Shown here in pieces: positions 1-6,432 of a DNA stretch of 7,684 nt. Source of the stretch: Gammaproteobacteria bacterium (lineage in GTDB: Bacteria > Pseudomonadota > Gammaproteobacteria > Chromatiales > Chromatiaceae). Position numbers and translations under genes: made by a program. Location of the stretch: the NCBI GenBank assembly GCA_024644505.1, contig JAHEHQ010000115.1, positions 1 through 7,684 on the forward strand, in the 5' to 3' direction. Within the stretch, counting starts at the first letter, position 1, and every line of letters begins with the position of its first letter. The notes under the pieces were generated by a model that was not told the origin of the DNA, ran no database searches, and was given only the letters and a program-made list of their open reading frames with translations.

Positions 1-122
1 ACAACATCAAGATGGTGGTGAAGCTGATCGCGCCGATTGCGATGGAAGAGGGTCTGCGCTTTGCGATCCGCGAGGGTGGCCGCACCGTCGGCGCCGGCGT
101 GGTTGCGAAGGTTATAGAGTAG
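1..122 (+). CDS. tuf: Elongation factor Tu, C-terminal fragment (cut by window edge)
   Basis: This is the 3' end of an EF-Tu gene. The visible frame has 39 codons from base 3 plus the TAG stop at 120-122; bases 1-2 are the end of a split codon. It encodes the end of domain III, with the signatures MVVKLIAPIAMEEG and FAIREGGRTVGAGVV, which match the C-terminus of bacterial EF-Tu almost exactly. EF-Tu is the GTPase that brings aminoacyl-tRNA to the ribosomal A site. The GTP-binding domain is outside the window. Only 16 bp separate its stop from rpsJ, so tuf and the S10 operon are probably co-transcribed, as in many bacteria where tuf closes the str operon. Whether this is tufA or a second copy cannot be told from the fragment. 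Confidence 0.97.
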   Translation, partial: NIKMVVKLIAPIAMEEGLRFAIREGGRTVGAGVVAKVIE

Positions 123-138
123 AATTTGAGACATTAAT

Positions 139-450
139 ATGGCCAACCAGAGAATTCGAATTCGGCTGAAGGCTTTCGATCATCGTCTGATCGATCAGTC
201 GGCGCGAGAGATTGTTGATACCGCAAAGCGCACAGGCGCCCAGGTCCGCGGCCCCATACCGCTGCCGACCCGGAAAGAGCGCTATACCGTGCTGGTATCA
301 CCGCATGTGAACAAAGATGCTCGCGATCAGTACGAAATTCGCACTCACAAACGTTTGATGGACATCATAGATCCGACCGACAAGACGGTGGATGCATTGA
401 TGAAACTGGATCTCGCAGCCGGAGTTGATGTTCAGATCAAACTGAACTGA
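139..450 (+). CDS. rpsJ: 30S ribosomal protein S10 (NusE)
   Basis: S10 is a 30S head protein. As NusE it also pairs with NusB in rRNA transcription antitermination complexes. The product is 103 residues, the same as E. coli S10, and nearly identical to it: QRIRIRLKAFDHRLIDQ at residues 4-20, and the long loop with RGPIPLPTRKERY at 37-49 and SPHVNKDARDQYEIRTH at 54-70, which reaches into the head rRNA. Val57, where changes affect tetracycline-class sensitivity in other bacteria, is the usual residue. The ATG follows the tuf stop by 16 bp, with only a weak Shine-Dalgarno-like TTGAG (125-129). Initiation may therefore depend partly on coupling to tuf. There is no room for an E. coli-type S10 leader. 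Confidence 0.99.
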   Translation: MANQRIRIRLKAFDHRLIDQSAREIVDTAKRTGAQVRGPIPLPTRKERYTVLVSPHVNKDARDQYEIRTHKRLMDIIDPTDKTVDALMKLDLAAGVDVQIKLN

Positions 451-461
451 GGTTAGATAGA

Positions 462-1112
462 ATGGCGATTGGAATTGTTGGACGTAAAGTCGGCATGACC
501 CGGGTCTTCAACGAAGAAGGCGCCTCGGTCCCCGTGACCGTGATCGAGGTCGAGCCGAACCGTGTGACCCAGGTGCGAAACCCCGGGACTGACGGTTATT
601 CGGCCGTGCAGGTTACCACCGGACAGCGCAGGATGTCCCGTGTGAACAAGCCCACCGCCGGGCACCTGGCCAAGGCCGGTGTTGAGCCGGGCAGGGGCAT
701 CTGGGAGTTCCGGCTCGACGGCGCCGAAGGCGCCGACATCGAGATCGGTGGCGCCATTAAGGCTGATATCTTCGAGCCGGGGCAGAAAGTGGATGTCCGG
801 GGAAATACCAAGGGCAAGGGTTTTCAGGGGGGCGTCAAGCGGCACAATTTCCGCATGCAGGACGCCACCCACGGCAACTCCATTTCCCATCGCGCCGCGG
901 GCTCAATCGGCCAGTGCCAGACACCCGGGCGGGTATTCAAAGGCAAGAAGATGGCCGGTCAAATGGGCAGCGTACAGCGCTCGGCGCAGAATCTGGAAGT
1001 GGTGCGCGTGGATGTCGAACGCAACCTGCTGTTGATCAAGGGTGCCGTACCGGGTCACCGTGGCAGCGACGTGATCGTCACGCCTGCGGTGAAGACGGCG
1101 AACAAGGGGTAA
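462..1112 (+). CDS. rplC: 50S ribosomal protein L3
   Basis: L3 is an early 23S-binding protein whose long internal extension reaches toward the peptidyl transferase centre. The product is 216 residues, slightly longer than E. coli L3 (209). The N-terminus reads MAIGIVGRKVGMTRVF, and the extension carries KGKGFQGGVKRHNF (117-130) and DATHGNS (134-140). The segment GSIGQCQTPGRVFKGKKMAG (148-166) contains Gln153, equivalent to E. coli Gln150, the glutamine methylated by PrmB. The preceding residue is Cys152 where E. coli has Asn. It begins 11 bp after rpsJ, behind GAGGTTAG (449-456). The C-terminal GAVPGHRGSDVIVTPAVK matches the family end, so the stop at 1110-1112 is authentic. Confidence 0.99.
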   Translation: MAIGIVGRKVGMTRVFNEEGASVPVTVIEVEPNRVTQVRNPGTDGYSAVQVTTGQRRMSRVNKPTAGHLAKAGVEPGRGIWEFRLDGAEGADIEIGGAIKADIFEPGQKVDVRGNTKGKGFQGGVKRHNFRMQDATHGNSISHRAAGSIGQCQTPGRVFKGKKMAGQMGSVQRSAQNLEVVRVDVERNLLLIKGAVPGHRGSDVIVTPAVKTANKG

Positions 1113-1117
1113 GAAAG

Positions 1118-1735
1118 ATGGACCTCAACATCAAGTCGGGCAACGGCGGGGATGCACAGACCCTGCAGGTCTCGGACAAGGTATTTTCGGCGGATTACAA
1201 CCAGGCACTGATCCATCAGGTGGTGACTGCCTACATGGCGGGCGGACGCGCGGGCACCAAGGCCCAGAAAAACCGCGCTGCGGTGAGCGGCGGCGGCGCC
1301 AAGCCATTTCGCCAGAAAGGCATGGGCCGTGCGCGGGCAGGTACCATCAGAAGTCCCATCTGGCGCTCCGGCGGCGTGACATTCGCGGCCTCTCCCCGCA
1401 ACTACAGCCAGAAAGTGAATCGGAAGATGTACCGGGGTGCCATCTGCTCAATATTATCTGAGCTGCTGCGGCAGGACAGGCTGGTGGTGGTGGATGAGTT
1501 AAAGGTGGAAGCCCCCAAGACCAAAGAACTGGTCACCAAGCTCAAGGGGTTCGATGTGGAAGAGGTGCTTATCGTCTCCGATGAGAACGACGAAAACATC
1601 TATCTCGCCGCCCGTAATCTCCACAACGTCGACGTATGCGATGTCAACGAACTGGACCCGGTCAGCCTGCTCGACTTCGACAAGGTGCTGATAACCTCGG
1701 GCGCCGTGAAGAAGCTTGAGGAGCGTCTGTCATGA
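1118..1735 (+). CDS. rplD: 50S ribosomal protein L4
   Basis: L4 binds 23S domain I early in assembly and sends an extended loop into the exit tunnel. In E. coli it also represses the S10 operon. I place the start at ATG 1118, giving 205 residues (E. coli 201). It lies 5 bp after the rplC stop and behind AAGGGG at 1104-1109. The frame stays open upstream to 914, but that part overlaps rplC and resembles nothing in L4. The tunnel loop is clear: KPFRQKGMGRARAGTIRSP (62-80), then IWRSGGVTFAA. Lys67 corresponds to E. coli Lys63, a macrolide-resistance position. Met69 replaces the Thr found in E. coli's KGTGRAR. EAPKTKEL (131-138) and LAARNLHNVDV (163-173) mark the globular domain. Its 3' end overlaps rplW by ATGA. 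Confidence 0.98.
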   Translation: MDLNIKSGNGGDAQTLQVSDKVFSADYNQALIHQVVTAYMAGGRAGTKAQKNRAAVSGGGAKPFRQKGMGRARAGTIRSPIWRSGGVTFAASPRNYSQKVNRKMYRGAICSILSELLRQDRLVVVDELKVEAPKTKELVTKLKGFDVEEVLIVSDENDENIYLAARNLHNVDVCDVNELDPVSLLDFDKVLITSGAVKKLEERLS

Positions 1736-2028
1736 ATAAAGAGCGACTGATGCAGATACTGCTCAGCCCGGTGGTCTCGGAAAAGAGCACCATTGCGGCC
1801 GATGCCCATCGACAGTACGTCTTCGCCGTGGCCCCGGATGCCACCAAGCCGGAGATCCGCAAGGCGGTCGAGATGATGTTCAACGTCAAGGTGGACAGGG
1901 TGCAGGTGGTCAATTCCAAGGGCAAGACCAAGCAGTTTGGCCGCCTCTCGGGGCGCAGGAAAGATGAGCGCAAGGCGTATGTCAGACTCGCGGAAGGCAG
2001 TGACATAGATTTTGGAGCGGGAGCCTGA
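1732..2028 (+). CDS. rplW: 50S ribosomal protein L23
   Basis: L23 sits at the polypeptide exit of the 50S subunit and is the main docking point for trigger factor and SRP. The product is 98 residues (E. coli 100). It begins MNKERLMQILLSPVVSEKST; Glu17 matches the E. coli Glu18 that contacts trigger factor. DATKPEIRKAVEMMF (37-51) and GRRKDERKAYVRL (75-87) are family hallmarks. Its ATG overlaps the rplD stop (ATGA at 1732-1735), so the two should be translationally coupled. A strong Shine-Dalgarno, TTGAGGAG (1716-1723), lies 8 nt upstream inside rplD. The C-terminus ends DFGAGA and is short, as usual. Confidence 0.98.
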   Translation: MNKERLMQILLSPVVSEKSTIAADAHRQYVFAVAPDATKPEIRKAVEMMFNVKVDRVQVVNSKGKTKQFGRLSGRRKDERKAYVRLAEGSDIDFGAGA

Positions 2029-2069
2029 CGGGCGGACCGGCTAAAAAGGCATAGAACGGAACCAAGACA

Positions 2070-2897
2070 ATGGCAATCGTTAAAACCAAACCTACTTCCG
2101 CCGGCAGGCGGTTCGTGGTCAAGGTGGTGAACCCGGATCTGCACAAGGGTGAGCCCCATGCGCCGCTGGTGGGAAAGAAGAGCAAGAAGGGCGGCCGCAA
2201 CAACAACGGCCACATCACCTCGCGGCATCGCGGCGGCGGGCACAAGCAACGCTATCGCATCATCGATTTCAAGCGGGACAAGGACGGAGTCACAGCGGAG
2301 GTGGAGCGCCTGGAGTATGACCCCAATCGCTCGGCCCACATCGCCCTGCTAAAATATGCCGACGGTGAGCGTCGCTATATCATTGCGCCGAAAGGCCTGC
2401 GTGCGGGCGACCGCATCACGTCCGGCATCGATGCCGAGATACGCCCCGGCAACTGTCTGCCCATGCGCAATATTCCGGTGGGTACGGTCGTACATTGCAT
2501 CGAGATGAAAAAGGGCAAGGGGGCGCAGATCGCGCGCTCCGCCGGTACATCGGCCCAGTTGATTGCCCGTGAGGGCGATCATGCCACGCTGCGTCTGCGC
2601 TCCGGAGAAATGCGCAAGGTGCGCAACGAATGCCGGGCGGTCATCGGTGAGGTCGGAAACGCGGAAAACAACCTGCGCAAGCTGGGCAAGGCGGGCGCGA
2701 CACGCTGGCGCGGCGTCAGGCCCACGGTTCGGGGTGTGGTCATGAATCCCGTAGACCACCCCCATGGCGGCGGCGAGGGCCGTACTTCCGGCGGTCGTCA
2801 TCCCTGCAGTCCGTGGGGCGTGCCGACCAAGGGCCACAAGACACGGTCGAACAAGCGCACAAACAAGATGATCGTGCGCCGTCGCAATCGAAAATAA
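2070..2897 (+). CDS. rplB: 50S ribosomal protein L2
   Basis: L2 is a primary 23S-binding protein needed for subunit association and for the peptidyl transferase centre. The product is 275 residues (E. coli 273). The N-terminus has KPTSAGRRFVVKV and the basic HKGEPHAPL. The OB-like and SH3-like RNA-binding domains span about residues 40-200, with SRHRGGGHKQRYRIIDFKR at 51-69. The signature VMNPVDHPHGGGEGR (224-238) contains His230, equivalent to E. coli His229 (numbered without Met), which is important for activity. The basic tail KTRSNKRTNKMIVRRR ends the protein. One residue is inserted after GEGR relative to E. coli. It lies 41 bp after rplW, one of the larger gaps here, and has only a weak ribosome binding site (CGGA near 2056). 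Confidence 0.99.
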   Translation: MAIVKTKPTSAGRRFVVKVVNPDLHKGEPHAPLVGKKSKKGGRNNNGHITSRHRGGGHKQRYRIIDFKRDKDGVTAEVERLEYDPNRSAHIALLKYADGERRYIIAPKGLRAGDRITSGIDAEIRPGNCLPMRNIPVGTVVHCIEMKKGKGAQIARSAGTSAQLIAREGDHATLRLRSGEMRKVRNECRAVIGEVGNAENNLRKLGKAGATRWRGVRPTVRGVVMNPVDHPHGGGEGRTSGGRHPCSPWGVPTKGHKTRSNKRTNKMIVRRRNRK

Positions 2898-2918
2898 ACG
2901 GATCTGAGGTAATTCAAA

Positions 2919-3194
2919 GTGCCACGTTCAATCAAAAAAGGGCCGTACGTAGACCATCATCTCATGAAGAAGGTGGACGAGGCGGTGGCGAGCAACAGCA
3001 AGCGTCCGATCAAGACCTGGTCACGGCGTTCCATGGTATTGCCCGAGATGGTCGGCCTGACCATTGCCGTCTACAACGGGCGTCAGCATGTACCGGTGCT
3101 CGTTACGGAGAACATGGTGGGACATAAAATGGGCGAGTTTGCCCTGACCCGCACCTATCGGGGTCATGCGGCGGACAGAAAGGCAGCGCGATAA
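2919..3194 (+). CDS. rpsS: 30S ribosomal protein S19 (GTG start)
   Basis: S19 forms a complex with S13 in the 30S head near the A-site tRNA. The product is 91 residues (E. coli 92). The start codon is GTG at 2919, the only non-ATG start I assign here. It is fixed by the match to the family N-terminus (M)PRSIKKGPYVD and by GAGGT (2906-2910), 8 nt upstream. The long signature covers residues 53-83, including NGRQHVPVLVTENMVGHK and TRTYRGHAADRKA. Leu76 replaces the Pro of the usual GEFAPTRT. It starts 21 bp after rplB. Confidence 0.98.
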   Translation: MPRSIKKGPYVDHHLMKKVDEAVASNSKRPIKTWSRRSMVLPEMVGLTIAVYNGRQHVPVLVTENMVGHKMGEFALTRTYRGHAADRKAAR

Positions 3195-3208
3195 TTGGAG
3201 TGTTAACC
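3195..3208 (+). promoter_or_regulatory. Ribosome binding site deciding the rplV start
   Basis: TTGGAG at 3195-3200 stands 8 nt before ATG 3209. An in-frame GTG at 3200 overlaps this Shine-Dalgarno and so cannot use it. This supports ATG 3209 as the rplV start. Confidence 0.75.
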
Positions 3209-3541
3209 ATGGAGTCAACGGCAAAATTACGCTATGCGCACCTCGCTCCCCAGAAAGGGCGTCTGGTTGCGGATCAGATCCGGGGGCTGCCCGTGGAGCA
3301 GGCTCTGAACATCCTCAGTTTCAGCAAGAAAAAGGGCGCTGACCTGATGAAGAAGGTGCTGGATTCCGCCATAGCCAATGCGGAAAACAACGAGGGTGCG
3401 GATATCGACGAGCTGAAGGTTTCGGCGGTCATGGTGGATGAGGGTCCGACCATGAAAAGGATACGGGCCCGGGCCAAGGGCCGCGCCTCCCGGATTTTAA
3501 AGCGTACCAGCCACATTACCGTGGCGGTATCGGACAAATAA
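3209..3541 (+). CDS. rplV: 50S ribosomal protein L22
   Basis: L22 contacts all 23S domains, and its long beta-hairpin lines the exit tunnel beside L4. With the ATG at 3209 the product is 110 residues, exactly the E. coli length, beginning MESTAKLRYAHLAPQKGRLV. ADQIRGLPVEQALNIL (21-36) and LDSAIANAENN (51-61) belong to the globular domain. The tunnel hairpin covers about 75-105, with DEGPTMKRIRARAKGRA at 77-93. The Met82-Lys83-Arg84 triplet, whose deletion gives macrolide resistance in E. coli, is intact. KRTSHITVAVSDK closes the protein. It sits 14 bp after rpsS and 16 bp before rpsC. Confidence 0.98.
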   Translation: MESTAKLRYAHLAPQKGRLVADQIRGLPVEQALNILSFSKKKGADLMKKVLDSAIANAENNEGADIDELKVSAVMVDEGPTMKRIRARAKGRASRILKRTSHITVAVSDK

Positions 3542-3557
3542 GGCAAGAGAGGCCGTT

Positions 3558-4235
3558 ATGGGTCAGAAAGTACATCCAACCGGCATACGGCTGGGCATCG
3601 TCAAGCAGTGGACGTCCAAATGGTATTCGGATACCAAGCAATACGCCGACCTGCTCAATACCGATCTCGAAATCCGGGATTATCTGCGCAAGCGGTTGTC
3701 ACAGGCTTCCGTCAGCCGGATTCAGATCGACCGTCCGGCCAAGAACGCCCACATCACCATACACACCGCGCGGCCCGGTATCGTCATCGGCAAAAAGGGT
3801 GAGGATATAGACGCACTGCGCCGGGAAGTGTCCAATCGCATGGGTATCCCCGTCCACATCAGCGTGGAGGAGATCAGAAAGCCGGAGCTGGATGCCCAGC
3901 TGGTTGCTGAGGGTATCACCCAGCAGCTGGAGCGGCGTGTCATGTTTCGCCGTGCCATGAAACGGTCGGTCCAGACGTCCATGCGCCTGGGGGCCGAGGG
4001 TATCAAGATCAGTATCGCCGGACGCCTCAACGGTGCGGAGATTGCCCGGAGCGAGTGGTACCGGGAAGGCCGCGTGCCGCTGCACACCCTGCGCGCGGAC
4101 ATTGACTATGGATTCGCCGAAGCCAAGACCACCTACGGTGTGATCGGGGTCAAGGTCTGGATCTTCAAGGGCGAGGTATTCGGCGATGGGGAGCAGGAGG
4201 AGGCTGGCGGCCGCTCTTCTGCCAAGAGGACTTAA
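3558..4235 (+). CDS. rpsC: 30S ribosomal protein S3
   Basis: S3 lies at the mRNA entry channel of the 30S head and contributes to the ribosome's mRNA helicase activity. The product is 225 residues, a little shorter than E. coli S3 (233). It begins MGQKVHPTGIRLGIVK. A KH type 2 domain spans about residues 38-108, with ARPGIVIGKKGEDID at 71-85 holding the GKKG loop. The C-terminal domain has RRVMFRRAMKRSVQ (126-139); the basic residues around 131-135 correspond to those tied to helicase activity in E. coli. GRVPLHTLRADIDY and TTYGVIGVKVWIFKGE follow. The poorly conserved tail is short, acidic then basic (EQEEAGGRSSAKRT), rather than the longer Lys-rich E. coli tail. The ATG has weak AGAGAGG (3546-3552) upstream. 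Confidence 0.99.
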   Translation: MGQKVHPTGIRLGIVKQWTSKWYSDTKQYADLLNTDLEIRDYLRKRLSQASVSRIQIDRPAKNAHITIHTARPGIVIGKKGEDIDALRREVSNRMGIPVHISVEEIRKPELDAQLVAEGITQQLERRVMFRRAMKRSVQTSMRLGAEGIKISIAGRLNGAEIARSEWYREGRVPLHTLRADIDYGFAEAKTTYGVIGVKVWIFKGEVFGDGEQEEAGGRSSAKRT

Positions 4236-4238
4236 GCG

Positions 4239-4652
4239 ATGTTGCAGCCGAACCGGACAAAGTATCGAAAACAGCAGAAAGGCCGTAACCGCGGCCTGGC
4301 CCGCAAGGGTGGGAAAGTCAGCTTCGGGGAGTATGGACTGCAGGCCATGGAGCGGGGCCAGCTCACTTCCCGTCAGATCGAATCGGCGCGCCGGACCATC
4401 ACGCGGCATGTGAAGCGTGGCGGTAAACTCTGGATTCGCGTGTTTCCCGACAAGCCGATCACCAAAAAACCCCTGGAAGTCCGCCAGGGTAAGGGCAAGG
4501 GCGCCGTCGAGTACTGGGTGGCGCTCGTCCAGCCCGGCCGCATGCTGTACGAAATAGAAGGTATTTCCGAAGAGGTGGCGCGCGAGGCGTTCAAGCTTGC
4601 CGCGGCCAAGCTGCCTTTCAAGACCAACTTTACGAGACGGACCGTATTGTAA
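4239..4652 (+). CDS. rplP: 50S ribosomal protein L16
   Basis: L16 is a late-assembling 50S protein near the A-site tRNA. The product is 137 residues (E. coli 136; one residue is inserted near 22-26). It begins MLQPNRTKYRKQQKGRNRGL. WIRVFPDKPITKKPLEVRQG (65-84) contains Arg82, matching E. coli Arg81, the arginine hydroxylated by the 2-oxoglutarate oxygenase RoxA/YcfD. GKGKGAVEYWVALVQPG and AREAFKLAAAKLP complete the family pattern. AGAGGA at 4225-4230 is 8 nt before the ATG, and the gap from rpsC is only 3 bp. The TAA stop shares its last base with the rpmC ATG, so coupled translation is likely. Confidence 0.99.
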   Translation: MLQPNRTKYRKQQKGRNRGLARKGGKVSFGEYGLQAMERGQLTSRQIESARRTITRHVKRGGKLWIRVFPDKPITKKPLEVRQGKGKGAVEYWVALVQPGRMLYEIEGISEEVAREAFKLAAAKLPFKTNFTRRTVL

Positions 4653-4852
4653 TGAACGCATCAGAACTCAGGGGCAAAAAGCCCGCCGAACTCGAAGAGA
4701 CGCTTCTGGAACTGCGCAAGGAGCAATTCAACCTGCGTATGCAACGGGGCACCGGCCAGCTGGCGCGCCCCTCGGAGATGAATCGGGTGCGCAAGGACAT
4801 TGCCAGGGTCAAGACCGTAATCAATGAGATGAAAGCAGGTGAAGCATCATGA
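4652..4852 (+). CDS. rpmC: 50S ribosomal protein L29
   Basis: L29 is a small helical-hairpin protein beside L23 at the tunnel exit. The product is 66 residues (E. coli 63). Two long helices are evident: about residues 3-32, ending LRKEQFNLRMQ (21-31), and 40-62, with RVRKDIARVKTVINEMK at 45-61. GTGQLARP forms the turn. The start overlaps the rplP stop by one base (TAATG), and no good Shine-Dalgarno lies at the usual distance, which fits termination-reinitiation from rplP. The stop overlaps the rpsQ start by four bases. Confidence 0.98.
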   Translation: MNASELRGKKPAELEETLLELRKEQFNLRMQRGTGQLARPSEMNRVRKDIARVKTVINEMKAGEAS

Positions 4853-5109
4853 GCGAGCAGACGACTAGCAGCCGCACGCTCCAGGGACGCGTGATCAGTG
4901 ACAAGATGGACAAGACGGTGACCGTCCTGGTGGAGCGTCGGGTAAAGCATCCGATCTACGGCAAGTTCATCCGCCGGTCCTCCAAGGTGCACGCCCACGA
5001 TGAGTCCAACGAGGGCAACACGGGTGATCTGGTGGTGCTGGAACAGTGCCGGCCCCTGTCCAAGACGAAGAACTGGCGCCTGGTTAAGGTTCTCGAGAAA
5101 TCCTCTTGA
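4849..5109 (+). CDS. rpsQ: 30S ribosomal protein S17
   Basis: S17 is a primary 16S-binding protein of the 30S body with an OB fold. The product is 86 residues (E. coli 84). TLQGRVISDKMDKTVTVLVE (10-29) and RVKHPIYGKFIRRSSKVHAH (31-50) form the first strands and loop. The signature GDLVVLEQCRPLSKTKNWRL (59-78) ends the domain. The ATG overlaps the rpmC stop (ATGA, 4849-4852), and AGGTGA (4837-4842) serves as ribosome binding site. By gene order this is the last gene of the S10 operon; the 52-bp gap after it leads to the spc genes. Confidence 0.98.
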   Translation: MSEQTTSSRTLQGRVISDKMDKTVTVLVERRVKHPIYGKFIRRSSKVHAHDESNEGNTGDLVVLEQCRPLSKTKNWRLVKVLEKSS

Positions 5110-5161
5110 TACGTCGCCTTTGCAATAAACGGTTTAAGAATCATCAGATTGGAACAGACCA
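5110..5161 (+). other. S10/spc operon junction, no clear promoter or terminator
   Basis: These 52 bp separate rpsQ from rplN. In E. coli the spc promoter lies at this junction. Here I see TTGATA (5106-5111), which resembles a -35 box, but no acceptable -10 at 16-18 bp; the nearest AT-rich string, TTTAAG (5133-5138), is too far away. A weak 4-bp hairpin (AATC-ATCA-GATT, 5139-5150) is not a terminator. GGAA at 5151-5154 is a marginal ribosome binding site for rplN. Transcription probably reads through from the S10 genes, but a weak or non-sigma70 promoter cannot be excluded. Confidence 0.4.
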
Positions 5162-5530
5162 ATGATCCAGATGCAGACAGTGCTGAACGTCGCCGACAAC
5201 AGCGGTGCAAAGCGCATTCAGTGTATTAAGGTGCTGGGTGGCTCCCACCGTCGCTACGCCGGTATCGGCGATGTCATTAAAGTGAGCGTGAAGGATGCCA
5301 TACCCCGAGGCAAGGTGAAGAAGGGCGATATCTATTACGCGGTAATCGTTCGAACCAGGAAGGGTGTTCGTCGGACGGATGGATCGGTGATTCGCTTTGA
5401 CGGTAATGCGGCGGTTCTGCTGAACAATCAGATGCAGCCCATCGGCACCCGCATATTCGGACCGGTGACCCGGGAACTGCGCAGCGAGCGGTTCATGAAG
5501 ATCATCTCGCTGGCTCCCGAAGTGTTATAG
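5162..5530 (+). CDS. rplN: 50S ribosomal protein L14
   Basis: L14 sits on the 50S interface next to L19 and contacts 16S rRNA in an intersubunit bridge; it is also the binding site of the silencing factor RsfS. The product is 122 residues (E. coli 123), beginning MIQMQTVLNVADNSGAKR. KVLGGSHRRYAGIGD (23-37) and AIPRGKVKKGD (46-56) are typical. The L14 signature region spans about 60-86, with VRTRKGVRRTDGSVIRFDGN at 63-82. IGTRIFGPVTRELR and KIISLAPEVL end the protein. It is the first spc-operon gene by position. Confidence 0.99.
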   Translation: MIQMQTVLNVADNSGAKRIQCIKVLGGSHRRYAGIGDVIKVSVKDAIPRGKVKKGDIYYAVIVRTRKGVRRTDGSVIRFDGNAAVLLNNQMQPIGTRIFGPVTRELRSERFMKIISLAPEVL

Positions 5531-5543
5531 GCAGGAATTAATC

Positions 5544-5867
5544 ATGTCCATGCGAAAGATCAGAAAAGGTGACGAGGTGGTTGTTCTTGCCGGTAAGGAC
5601 AAGGGCAAGCAGGGCACGGTATTGAGTGTTGTCGACGACGAGAAAGTCATCGTCGAAAACGTCAACATGGTAAAGAAGCACACCAAGGCGAACCCCAACA
5701 AGGGCGAGCCGGGCGGCATCCTCGACAAGGAAATGCCGCTGCACATCTCCAATGTCTGTATCTACAACCCGACAACCGGATCGGCGGATCGGGTGGGTTT
5801 CAAGACCCTGGAAGATGGACGGAAAGTGCGCTACTTCAAGTCCAACGGCGAGATCGTGGACGTCTGA
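5544..5867 (+). CDS. rplX: 50S ribosomal protein L24
   Basis: L24 is one of the two proteins that initiate 50S assembly; it binds the 5' end of 23S rRNA and later lies by the tunnel exit. The product is 107 residues (E. coli 104). A KOW motif occupies about residues 6-33 (IRKGDEVVVLAGKDKGKQG). NMVKKHTKANP (41-51) and EMPLHISNV (63-71) are family blocks. ATG 5544 is preferred over the in-frame ATG at 5550 because AGGA (5533-5536) lies 7 nt before it, but a two-residue shorter protein is possible. It starts 13 bp after rplN. Confidence 0.98.
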   Translation: MSMRKIRKGDEVVVLAGKDKGKQGTVLSVVDDEKVIVENVNMVKKHTKANPNKGEPGGILDKEMPLHISNVCIYNPTTGSADRVGFKTLEDGRKVRYFKSNGEIVDV

Positions 5868-5881
5868 GGCGGATAGTAAAG

Positions 5882-6421
5882 ATGGCAAGACTACAGCAAC
5901 TCTATCAAGACGAAATCGCGGGCAAGCTGAAAGAAAAGTTCGGCTTCAAGAGCGTGATGGAAGTCCCCAGGATCACCAAGATCACCGTCAACATGGGTGT
6001 CGGCGAGGCGGTGGGCGACAAAAAGATCATGGATTTCGCTGTTGGCGACCTGACCAAGATCACAGGCCAGAAACCGATCGTGAAAAATGCGCGAAAATCC
6101 GTCGCCGCTTTCAAGATTCGTGACGGCTGGCCCGTGGGCTGCAAGGTCACGCTGCGGCGGGAGCGGATGTACGAATTTCTCGATCGCCTGATCAATGTCG
6201 CCATCCCCCGTATCCGGGACTTTCGCGGCCTCAACGCCAAGTCCTTCGACGGACGGGGCAATTACAGCCTGGGCGTGAAGGAACAGATCATTTTCCCGGA
6301 AGTGGATTACGATAAAATTGATGCCCTGCGTGGCATGGATATTACGATAACCACCACCGCCAAAAACGATGAACAGGGACGCGCCTTGCTGGAAGCGTTC
6401 CGGTTTCCATTCAAGAACTGA
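5882..6421 (+). CDS. rplE: 50S ribosomal protein L5
   Basis: L5 binds 5S rRNA and contacts the P-site tRNA from the central protuberance. The product is 179 residues, the same as E. coli. It starts MARLQQLYQDEIAGKLKEKF. VPRITKITVNMGVGEA (28-43), TGQKPIVKNARKSVAAFKIR (61-80), PVGCKVTLRRERMYEFLDRL (84-103), IPRIRDFRGLN (108-118) and SFDGRGNYSLGVKEQIIFPE (121-140) are all recognisable. It starts 14 bp after rplX, and the spacer carries GGA (5871-5873) 8 nt before the ATG. In E. coli the S8 repressor site overlaps this start; I did not find a full equivalent here. Confidence 0.99.
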   Translation: MARLQQLYQDEIAGKLKEKFGFKSVMEVPRITKITVNMGVGEAVGDKKIMDFAVGDLTKITGQKPIVKNARKSVAAFKIRDGWPVGCKVTLRRERMYEFLDRLINVAIPRIRDFRGLNAKSFDGRGNYSLGVKEQIIFPEVDYDKIDALRGMDITITTTAKNDEQGRALLEAFRFPFKN

Positions 6422-6432
6422 GAAAGGTTGCC

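Noticed and set aside
914..1117. Upstream extension of the rplD frame
   Set aside because: It lies inside rplC in another frame, adds 68 residues with no L4 similarity, and ATG 1118 has the right length, N-terminus and ribosome binding site.
1662..2339. 225-codon minus-strand open frame opposite the rplD end, rplW and the rplB start
   Set aside because: It is antisense to conserved genes; the composition looks like a reverse-frame shadow and there is no domain or ribosome binding site I could support.
3200..3208. GTG at 3200 as rplV start
   Set aside because: It overlaps the Shine-Dalgarno and would add three residues not found in L22; ATG 3209 gives the standard 110 residues.
3699..4661. 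320-codon open frame on the minus strand opposite rpsC and rplP
   Set aside because: It is fully antisense to two well-conserved ribosomal genes, shows no recognisable domain, and such frames are common opposite GC-rich coding DNA.
5838..5876. Possible S8 site at the rplX-rplE junction (AAGTC at 5838-5842, GGATAG at 5871-5876)
   Set aside because: This is the equivalent location to the E. coli S8 target, but the 3' motif is GATAG rather than GATAC, the key G-C pair is lost, and the inner stem pairs poorly beyond three base pairs.
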